From Prorocentrum cordatum (Eukaryota; Sar; Dinophyceae; Prorocentrales; Prorocentraceae): DNA of 22,500 bases. The position numbers were made by a program, and so were the translations under genes. Positions 1 through 7,510 of this stretch are shown here, piece after piece. The stretch is taken from NCBI GenBank assembly GCA_963575745.1, contig CAUYUJ010022525.1, positions 1 to 22,500 on the forward strand, given 5' to 3'. Numbering within the stretch: the stretch's first letter is position 1; every line of letters begins with the position of its first letter. Below the pieces are notes generated by a model that was not told where the DNA came from, did not search any database, and was given only the letters and a program-made list of their open reading frames with translations.

Positions 1-136
1 TTTCCTAACAGCGAAGACTGATAGGTTTCTAGTGGGATCAAAAGAGAGCAGCAGATCACTCCACAGGGGGGTCCGGGCAGGTGTTGGGGCGTTTCCGGGC
101 GGCATGAGCCGGGCTCGTTTTTCACCAACAGTCACA

Positions 137-560
137 CACTTCGTGCTCTTCGCCTTCCCAGAACTCCATTCCCAGGCCACTTTCTGGGGGGCCGGATGCA
201 ACTGTAGGCCACTTCGTGCTCTTCGACATCCCAGAACGCCACTCCCGGGCCACATTCTGGGGGGCCGGATGCAACTGTAGGCCACTTCGTGCTCTTCGAC
301 ATCCCAGAACGCCATTCCCGGGCCACATTCTGGATGTCCGGAGCCAACTGTAGGCCACTTCGTGTTCTTCCATTTCCCAGAACTCCATTCCCGGGCCACA
401 TTTTGGATGCCCGGAGCCAACTGTAAGCCACTTCGTGCTCTTCGAGTTCTCAGAACTCCATTCCTGGGCTACATTTTGGATGCCCAGAGCCAACTCTAGT
501 CCACTTCCTGGTCTTCGAGTTCCCAGAACTCCATTGCCGGGCAACATTTTGAATAGCCAG
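137..560. repeat. 73-bp minisatellite, 6 copies (unit 1)
   Basis: The word CACTTCGTGCTCTTC, or a close variant, starts at 137, 210, 283, 356, 429 and 502, an exact 73-bp period. Each unit also has CCCAGAACTCCATTCCCGGG, CCACATTYTGG and GCCAACTGTAG. Long open frames cross it on both strands because 73 is not a multiple of three and the units hold few stops; the repeat-derived peptides look meaningless. It lies upstream of ORF A, so it may be spacer or promoter-associated DNA, but nothing in the sequence proves a regulatory role. Confidence 0.93.
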
Positions 561-2867
561 ACGCTTCATATTCCTTCCGCCACAGCTGTGTTTGGTTCAG
601 GACTTGCTAGTGACACTGCAGTCCTCTGCAGTCAATTGGCCACTACATTCATTCACTGCAGTCCACTGAGTTTTGATTGCAATGGCGTTCCCCTGGCCGT
701 ACCCCCATGTCCAACGTTCATCCGCAGCCTCTGCTCCGTGAGGCTCGTCCGAAGTGTCGCCGCCTCGCGGTGCTTCTCAGCCTGCGCCGCCTCGCGGTGC
801 TTCTCAGCCTGCGGAGGAAGGTGGACAGACGCCTGTTCTGGCGCTGTGCAGCCTGCGTCTTTCACGGTCGCCTCGTTCAATTTCGGGTTCGAGCAGGGCA
901 TGATGACTGGTAAGCAGGCGGCCACTCACTGCGCTAACTTCGGAAGGTTGTGCGCCAAGATTGTGGAGACCGCTGATGCTGATATGGTCTGTGGCTGCGA
1001 GGTCGGTGCGTTCCGTGAAGGCTTTCGCCGAGCAGGGATCAACGTGACAGAGATCCTCAGTAAGCCTTTCGGTGATGGCATTCGCTTCTTGGAGGTCGAC
1101 AACTACTTGGCTCTCTGGGGGTTCCGCGGTGCTTCTCAGCCTGCGGAACTGACTCTGTGCGAAGACAGCAAAGTTTACAGGCCTCCTAGCGGCCGAGAGA
1201 TTGATGCTGTTATTTCACATTTTGAGGTGAACAAACCAGGCCATGACAAGTTCCACGTGGTGATCGCCAACATGCACATCGTGTTCGGCAAGAAACCGCC
1301 GAGCATCCAGACTCGAAAGCGGACAGTTCGCCATCTCCGCTTGCACCTGGACGGCCTGGCCAAGATTCTTGAGAATCTAAACGAGGCAGTCGTTGTGCTT
1401 GTAGTCGGCGACGACGACCTCACTTTCCAGGAGGCGCGGGAGGCTTACCAGCGCGAGCAGAACGACGAGAAGGTATGGGAGGTCCATGCCACTCCGGCCG
1501 ACCTCAAAGGCGACCGCGTCGCGGTCTGCGGAGCAGTCGCCCGTTTCTGCTCCATTGCCGTTGGCGCGTCTTTTACGGATCGTGGCATGCGCAACGACGC
1601 ACACGATGCGGTGGCGGTTGTGCTCACTCTCCCTGGTGCTATTCAGCCCGGGGAGAGCAAGAGGCGGAAAATTGTCGTCGAAAACGTCTCCGACGCCGAC
1701 GTCAGCGTACAGGCGGACCGCGAGTCTTCTGTGCATTGGGATCGGTCGCCGAGTTCTGCTCCTCCGCTTTCACCGACTTCACCGGGCGATCCCGACTGCG
1801 TCGAGGATGTCGTTCAGAATCGCGCGGACGACTTGCACAGGGAGCTGAGGAAGCTTTGGGACGACAGGTACGACGAGGAGTACAATCCGAAAGTCCTCCA
1901 TCATCTCAGTCTCTTGCTTTTCAAAAAGAGGAAGTCCACGGAGCCAGCGGACACTGATCCAGCTGGCGCTCCTCAGCCTGGCTCGGAATATGACACGGCC
2001 TTGCGTCTCAGGAGGAGAACTGGCCGGCGCATTCTCTCTTCCTTAGAGCTGTCGACATACTTTCTGCGGAGCAAGAACATCGACGACATGCGCTGCGTTC
2101 TCACGGAGCCTGAGCGCCAGGAATTGGTCAGAGTAGCTCGCGACCAGTACGAGCAGTCGCGGCAGCAGCGCGCGCTTCAGGAACGGGATGTCGAAAAGGG
2201 AAAAGCGAGAGGCAAGTCTGCGCCACAAGGGGGCCATGCGGTTCCGCAGGGTCCTAACAAAGGGCCAGGCGGTAAGAAAGGTTCTCGCGGTGCTTCTCAG
2301 CCTGCGGGAAAAGGTGGCCAGGCCGAGGGTGCAGGTCTGGGTAGCGTCGCCAAGTTTGTGAAAGACCAGAAGCGTAAGCGGTGGCATCGCCATTTGCAAC
2401 GTGTGGCCGGTACCAAACAGATCTGGGAGGTGCTGGCCTTCTCAGGGCGCTTCGACGTTGATTGGCTAACGCAAGCGTTGCAAGCTGATCACAGTGAGGG
2501 CCGTGATGCAGCAGTTCCCGAGGAAGCTCTGCGGCCACAGCGGCGCCGGCTGCACCACCAGAAGGCCGAGGCCATCGCGCGCTACAACGAGGGGGAGCGG
2601 CTTTCCCTCCATCTGTCTGCCCAGGCTGGCCAGCCAAAGCCGAACTTCACGCGCAGGCAGCTGGACGTGTTGCAGATGTTTGAGAGCGGAGCGCTGCTTC
2701 AAATCCGCAACCAAGCGATTCTGGCGTGCGGGCACGGCCGTCTGTTCAGGGGCGATGGCGACTACCTGGACATCGGCGGCAGCACGGGCGGTGGCTCCAG
2801 GCGCATCATCGATTCTTGGCAGCCGCCGGACTGGCGTGCTTTCCTCCAAGACGATCAGGACATCTGA
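435..2867 (+). CDS. ORF A copy 1: EEP-like nuclease/phosphatase-fold protein with unknown C-terminal region
   Basis: This open frame encodes a protein whose conserved part begins near base 860. The EEP-like pattern is SFNFG (Asn at 879-881), CEVG, IANMHIV, LVVGDDDLT and NDAHDAVAV, which resembles the Asn, Glu, His, Asp/Asn and terminal Asp-His positions of the endonuclease/exonuclease/phosphatase fold. The phosphodiesterase role is inferred from this. After it come a Pro/Ser linker, charged helical segments, a Lys/Gly/Gln-rich stretch and a C-terminal domain I do not recognise. The start is unsure: ATG 435 lies in the minisatellite, and ATG 707, the equivalent of the copy 2 start, is out of frame because of small indels. 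A one-base loss near 2000 is compensated by a gain near 2020. No intron is needed. The 18-base word lies inside at four sites. It could be a decaying copy. Confidence 0.7.
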   Translation: MLFEFSELHSWATFWMPRANSSPLPGLRVPRTPLPGNILNSQTLHIPSATAVFGSGLASDTAVLCSQLATTFIHCSPLSFDCNGVPLAVPPCPTFIRSLCSVRLVRSVAASRCFSACAASRCFSACGGRWTDACSGAVQPASFTVASFNFGFEQGMMTGKQAATHCANFGRLCAKIVETADADMVCGCEVGAFREGFRRAGINVTEILSKPFGDGIRFLEVDNYLALWGFRGASQPAELTLCEDSKVYRPPSGREIDAVISHFEVNKPGHDKFHVVIANMHIVFGKKPPSIQTRKRTVRHLRLHLDGLAKILENLNEAVVVLVVGDDDLTFQEAREAYQREQNDEKVWEVHATPADLKGDRVAVCGAVARFCSIAVGASFTDRGMRNDAHDAVAVVLTLPGAIQPGESKRRKIVVENVSDADVSVQADRESSVHWDRSPSSAPPLSPTSPGDPDCVEDVVQNRADDLHRELRKLWDDRYDEEYNPKVLHHLSLLLFKKRKSTEPADTDPAGAPQPGSEYDTALRLRRRTGRRILSSLELSTYFLRSKNIDDMRCVLTEPERQELVRVARDQYEQSRQQRALQERDVEKGKARGKSAPQGGHAVPQGPNKGPGGKKGSRGASQPAGKGGQAEGAGLGSVAKFVKDQKRKRWHRHLQRVAGTKQIWEVLAFSGRFDVDWLTQALQADHSEGRDAAVPEEALRPQRRRLHHQKAEAIARYNEGERLSLHLSAQAGQPKPNFTRRQLDVLQMFESGALLQIRNQAILACGHGRLFRGDGDYLDIGGSTGGGSRRIIDSWQPPDWRAFLQDDQDI

Positions 2868-3000
2868 GTTTTGCAAGTCTCTCTGCCCGCGGTGCTTCTC
2901 AGCCTGCGGTCTGCCGCTCTCCAGCTGCGGTCTCGAGCAGTAGTGTTCGAAAGCATGCGAGTTCCTGCGGTGCTTCTCAGCCTGCAGGTTTCGCATCCTG

Positions 3001-3409
3001 CGCTCTGCAGTACAAGTGCTTTTCAGCATGCGACATCCTGCGGTGCTTCTCAGCCTGCAGGGTTCGCAACGTGCGGTTTGCAATGCATTCCTTTTCAGTA
3101 TGCGAGTTCCTGCGGTGGTTCTCAGGCTGCAGGGCTCCGAGGCTCTTCGCTTCGATGCCATTGTTTTCAGACACCGTAGCTCCGTTCCGTAAACGTCTTC
3201 CAAGAGCCGCTCGCAACCTTTTGCAGCTGTCTGTCTGCACGCTTCGCCGGCTTTTGCTGCGCGGACACTTTTCACACACGCGTCAGCGCCGTTTGTAGGC
3301 GTCAGAAAAACATGTAGACATTCACGAAGGGCTCAGTCTGTATATCGTCACATCATTACATACGCAGTCGTCGAACACATCGGTGTACATTCAGCGCTTT
3401 GTCCTTCTA
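3001..3409 (+). repeat. Shared 3' module, copy R1 (after ORF A, unit 1)
   Basis: This block runs from CGCTCTGCAGTACAAGTG to CGCTTTGTCCTTCTA and recurs at 5767-6209, 9807-10248 and 12593-13039. It therefore follows both ORF A and ORF B in each unit. It includes 18-base words, the stretch GTTTGTAGGCGTCAGAAAAA and a less GC-rich tail. R1 lacks about 33 bases (near 3238) that the other three copies have. It carries only short open frames and looks like a shared 3' UTR or intergenic module; that role is inference. Confidence 0.85.
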
Positions 3410-3460
3410 CAGCATTCTTTCCGTTGGTAACAGTGTTCTGATGGGTTCGCTTCGTTCTAA

Positions 3461-4235
3461 AAGCGTTGATAGCAGTGTCTCGTTTGCGGACAACTCATTC
3501 TATATCAACTCACTGATACCGAGTTTCCTATCACCATAAGTGAATGCATACCAGTGTATGTTGGTTACTACAAAAGTGGGTTCCTACAACCGACTTCATG
3601 ATCGCTATCATCATCGCAGATTTCACTCATCCTCATCACCACGACTGGTTCACGTTGGCCTGCGGTGCTTCTCAGCCTGCAGTTCCTTTCGTTACACTGT
3701 AGTTGAAGCCGTTCATGGCAGTGACTCGTTTACAGACAACTTTAGTATGGGGGGAAGTGTCGATAGCAGCGTTTCTTTTTACTTATACAAGCGTTGATAG
3801 CAGTGTCTCGTTTGTGGACAACTCATTATATATCAACTCATTCATACAGAGTTTCTTTTCGCAGCAAGTGAATGCACAGCAGTGTATCTGCATTACTGGC
3901 CCCCACTCCATTATCACTATCATCATCAACGATTTCCTACACGCGTGTGCGCGGCGGTCGCCATGAGTGAATAGTTTGCAGAGACTTCTCGCATTGATAC
4001 CCATGGGTCACTTCAGAGTGAACTCATTTGTGATCTTCTTTCATTGGAAGTTGAATCGGTTGATGGCAGTGCCTCGTTTAAACTCCACTTTGGTATTGCT
4101 AGTAGTGTCAATGCCAGCGTTTCTTTTTAATTGTGCAAGCGTTGATAGCAGTGTCTCGTTTGTGGTTAGTTATAACAGCGTTGACAGCTGTGTCTCGTTT
4201 GCGGACACCTCATTGTACATCAACTCGCTGATACC
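3461..4235 (+). repeat. Spacer with diverged ~60-bp repeats (unit 1)
   Basis: The motif AGCGTTGATAGCAGTGTCTC followed by GTTTGCGGACAACTCATT and ATATCAACTC appears at about 3462, 3790, 4138 and 4177, with looser copies near 3712 and 4060. It fills most of the gap between the ORF A 3' module and ORF B. The repeats can be read as SVDSSVSF-like peptides but are interrupted by stops. I see no convincing gene in this spacer. One 18-base word sits at 3663. Confidence 0.75.
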
Positions 4236-4336
4236 GGGTTTCCTATCAACACCATCATCATCATCCTTAACCATGTTTGCTCGAGTTTCACCTGGCCGTC
4301 CAGCCGCGGCGGTGCTCCTCAGCCTGCCTTGTCACA

Positions 4337-5766
4337 ATGCCAGCACGCGGCAAGGCATCGCCCCCGCCACCCCCTGCCCCGTGCGATGGCCCGTGGGAGA
4401 TTCTGCCGGATCCGCCCGCACCGACTCCTCAGCCAGGTGTCGACGTGGACTTTGAGCAGGCTCACCTCGAAGACATCCGCCGTACACCAGGGATGGGCGG
4501 CAAGACCGCCTGCCAGTGGCAGCGCGCGCTGCGCGCCGAGTGCATTGTCAACAACTTGTCGTTCAAAGACGTAACAAACGACCCGTCCTACGACTGGAAG
4601 CAACTGCTTCGGTCTGCCGCTCCGGGTTTCGCTGAGCGCATAATCGGGCAGGGCATCGCCCAGGTTCTCTTTCGCATCATCGAGACAGAGCGCGACCCTA
4701 ACTACCCCAACACGGATGGCCACGGCAGGCACTTCTTCGAGTTCCGTCGTGCAGACGGTTCAGCCATGCGCCTGCATTACCATAAGAACGGCCGACCCGA
4801 TGAGCCCACCTATGTCGGTCCACCTCGCGCCGTTGCTCAGCCTGCCGTGCCTGAGCCTGGCGCTGCTCAGCCTCATGTTCCTCGCGGCGGCGCTGCTCAG
4901 AACAGGCCAGGTCTGACGGTTTGGCGCTGGGGGGGGCTCAGGCCTGCCGTAAGACTGTGCTGTGAGGCCCCCACTGCTCGTTCACACAGCGCCAAAGACC
5001 TCCAAAGAAGGCCGCCTGCTCGCGCCAGGATTGTGCGGGCCGCGACGAAAGCCATCGCCCGCTTCTCCTTGCGCTGTTGCACTACCATCCATGTCTCGAG
5101 ACTACTGACGGTGCTGTTTGACACACCGAGCGATCGGCTTATGACTGCTTCATGACTGTGGTTAGCACATATCGAAGGTGCGCGCGACGTCATCCGCAAT
5201 GGCGTCCACAGGGTCTACGCTGTCCGCTGGAATCCGCACTGGGCTCCAGAGGCCGTCTTCTGCTACGGCAACAACACCTACAGCACACTGGTGCCCCGCA
5301 AGTCGCGCTACACAGGCTCGTGGAGCCACGCGCGAATTGTGACTCACCGGAACGCCAATTGGGTGACCGAACCGTTGCTATCTGCGGCCCCTGTGGCAGC
5401 TACGCCGTGGCTGGTGTTGCGGGATCAAATAACCTGGGAGTGATCTCTGGCAACCGAGATGTGGTGCTTCTCAGCCTGCACTCATGTGACACGCAATGCC
5501 GTGCCCTGCAATCGCGTGGTGTTTCTCAGCCTGCACTCGCAGGTCCTTCGGAGGTCAATTGTTATGAGTTCGTCACGGTCTCGGTCAAGTACAGCGTGCT
5601 GTGGGGATCCCGAGATGGGGCCTGGCTCAAGGTGCTCAAGACGTACTGGAGTGTCCCAGAGCCGGAGTGCCAGCTGATCCTCGGGAGTTGGAACGGCATT
5701 TTCAGGCCGTGGCCGGACACGTTCTTGATCAGGACGGGGGGGTCCGAGCCCGAGATGGAGTGCTAG
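4337..5766 (+). pseudogene. ORF B copy 1: broken copy of unknown ~460-residue protein
   Basis: The frame from ATG 4337 matches ORF B of unit 2 through the Pro-rich N-terminus, the FEQAHLEDIRRTPG to RRADGSAMRLHY domain and the start of the AQPA repeats. Between about 4895 and 5165 many small indels scramble the match, the frame changes and a stop occurs at 5155. The matching protein resumes in another frame at about 5290 (ALHRLVEPRANC) and runs to the stop at 5766. I call it a pseudogene, but local consensus error is a real alternative because the damage is confined to one patch. An upstream in-frame ATG at 4277 exists; 4337 was preferred because MPARGK begins the conserved Pro-rich leader in both units. 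The function of the family is unknown. Confidence 0.72.
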
Positions 5767-6209
5767 CGCTCTGCAGTACAAGTGCTTTTCAGCATGCGAC
5801 ATCCTGCGGTGCTTCTCAGCCTGCAGGGTTCGCAGCGTGCGGTTTGCAATGCATTCCTTTTCAGTATGCGAGTTCCTGCGGTGTTTCTCAGGTTGCAGGG
5901 CTCCGAGGCTCTTCCCTTCGATGCCAATGTTTTCAGACACCGTAGCTCCGTTCCGTAAATATCTTCCAAGAGCCGCTCGCAACTTTTTGCAGCTGGCGGT
6001 CTGCAGACGTAGTCTGTCTCAGCATGCGAGCTCCCGCACGCTTCGCCGGCTTTTGCTGCGCGGACAATTTTCTCACACACGTCAGCGCCGTTTGTAGGCG
6101 TCAGAAAAACATGTAGACATTCACGAAGGGCTCAGTCTGTATAACGTCACATCATTACATACGCAGTCGTCGAACACATCGGTGTACATTCAGCGCTTTG
6201 TCCTTCTAG
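5767..6209 (+). repeat. Shared 3' module, copy R2 (after ORF B, unit 1)
   Basis: This is the same block as at 3001-3409, beginning one base after the ORF B stop, and including the roughly 33 bases missing from R1. It carries an exact 18-base word at 5807 and a variant at 5879. It ends at TCCTTCTA, followed by GCTGGGTCGCTTCGTGC, which still resembles the DNA after R1 (GATGGGTTCGCTTCGTTC). Confidence 0.85.
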
Positions 6210-6219
6210 CTGGGTCGCT

Positions 6220-6548
6220 TCGTGCTGAGGCTGAGGCTGATGCAGGCTGAGGCTGAGGCAGGCTGAGGCTGGGGCCGAGGCCGACGGCAAACTGAGGCTG
6301 AGGCTGAAGCAGGCTGAGGCTGAGGCAGAGGCAGGCTGAGGCTGAGGCTGAGGCTGAGGCAGGCTGATGCTGAGGCAGGCTGAGGCTGAGGCTGAGGCTG
6401 ATGCAGGCTGAGGCCGAGGCAGGCTGAGGCTGAGGCCGAGGCCGAAGGCAGACTGATGCTGAGGCTAAAGCAGGCTGAGGCTGAGGCTGAGGCAGGCTGA
6501 GGCTGAGGCAGGCGGAGGCTGAGGCTGAGGCAGGCTGAGGCTGAGGCT
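6220..6548. repeat. GGCTGA / GCAGGCTGAG satellite (unit 1)
   Basis: A tandem array of the hexamer GGCTGA, punctuated about every 16-28 bases by GCAGGCTGAG, with occasional GGCCGA variants. It closes unit 1. Open frames on the minus strand are Ser/Leu/Pro/Gln/Ala repeats and are not credible genes. GCAGGCTGAG is the exact complement of CTCAGCCTGC, the 3' part of the dispersed 18-base word. Confidence 0.95.
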
Positions 6549-6856
6549 GTGACTGCGACTGCCGTTGCCACTGCGACTGTCCTCGCGAATGCGACAACGA
6601 CTGCGAGAACAGCATAATTCTACAACTGGATTCTCATCCGAATCTTAAGGGGAATGCTTCCAGATATGCTCCTACACATGGCTGTTAGGTTGCTTTGCCG
6701 GGATAAATTTTTTTACGTAACAGGTGACAACCTGAGAGGTTTCTGTGGATCAAAAGAGTAGCAGCAGAATCACTGCCACAAGGGGGCGTCCCGGGCGGGT
6801 GTTTGGAGTTTGCCGGACGGCAAGTCCCCCAGCTCGTTTTTTCACCAACAGTCACA

Positions 6857-7353
6857 CACTTCGTGCTCTTCGCCTTCCCAGAACTCCATTCCCAGGCCAC
6901 ATTCTGGGGGGCCGGATGCAACTGTAGGCCACTTCGTGCTCTTCTATTTCCCAGAACTCCATTCCCGGGCCACATTCTGGGGGGCCGGATCCAACTGTAG
7001 GCCACTTCGTGCTCTTCCATTTCCCAAAACTCCATTCCCGGGCCGCATTTTGGATGCCCGGAGCCAACTGTAGGCCACTTCGTGCTCTTCTATTTCCCAG
7101 AACTCCACTCCCGGGCCACATTCTGGGGGGCCGGATCCAACTGTAGGCCACTTCGTGCTCTTCCATTTCCCAAAACTCCATTCCCGGGCCACATTTTGGA
7201 TGCCCGGAGCCAACTGTAAGCCACTTCGTGCTCTTCCATTTCCCAGAACTCCATACCCGGGCCACATTTTGGATGCCCGGAGCCAACTCTAGTCCACTTC
7301 CTGGTCTTCGAGTTCCCAGAACTCCATTCCCGGGCCACATTTTGAATAGCCAG
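6857..7353. repeat. 73-bp minisatellite, 7 copies (unit 2)
   Basis: The repeat starts at 6857, 6930, 7003, 7076, 7149, 7222 and 7295, an exact 73-bp period and one unit more than in unit 1. The last unit carries the same variants (CACTTCCTGGTCTTCGAG, TTTTGAATAGCCAGACG) as the last unit of the first array. Both edges are thus conserved and the copy number changed inside the array. Confidence 0.94.
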
Positions 7354-7510
7354 ACGCTTCATTGTCCTTCCGCCACAGCCGTGTTTGGTTCATGACTTGC
7401 TAGTTACCTGTGCAAGGTTCCCTCTGCATTCAATTCGTGCCATGCATTCCATTTCACTGGCAGACCACTGAGTTTTGATTGCAAATGGCTGTCCCCTGGC
7501 CGTACCCCCA

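Larger units (their letters stand above)
1..6710 (+). repeat. Tandem array unit 1 (about 6.7 kb, ORF A + ORF B)
   Basis: This is the first of two head-to-tail copies of one composite unit. The block order (73-bp minisatellite, ORF A, 3' module, spacer repeats, ORF B, 3' module, GGCTGA satellite) recurs in the same order from about 6711. Matching landmarks are offset by about 6.72 kb at the 5' end, 6.81 kb at the ORF A stop and 6.86 kb at ORF B; the drift comes from one extra minisatellite unit and small indels in unit 2. The first bases of the window resemble the unit 1/unit 2 junction near 6711-6755, so another unit probably lies to the left. Tandem gene arrays are well known in dinoflagellates. 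The exact junction is uncertain by tens of bases. Confidence 0.88.

Noticed and set aside
387-420. Resemblance of minisatellite GCCACATTTTGGATG to the spliced leader
   Set aside because: It needs a two-base insertion, lacks CCGTAG and CTCAAG, and repeats as part of a longer 73-bp unit.
122-547. Minus-strand open frames with a 24-residue periodic peptide (also 6852-7340)
   Set aside because: They follow the 73-bp minisatellite, cycle through frames as the repeat does, and have no domain pattern.
668-684. TTTT box just before ORF A (also at about 7473) as a dinoflagellate-type core promoter
   Set aside because: The word is too short and common, and no transcript start is known; position alone does not support it.
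2466-3275. Minus-strand open frame of 269 codons (and 9272-10120, 282 codons) with repeated QAEKHRR peptides
   Set aside because: It is antisense to ORF A and the 3' module; QAEKHR is the reverse reading of the 18-base word, so the frame is a repeat shadow.
6190-6615. Minus-strand Ser/Leu/Pro/Gln-rich open frames (also 13073-13408)
   Set aside because: They are translations of the GGCTGA satellite.
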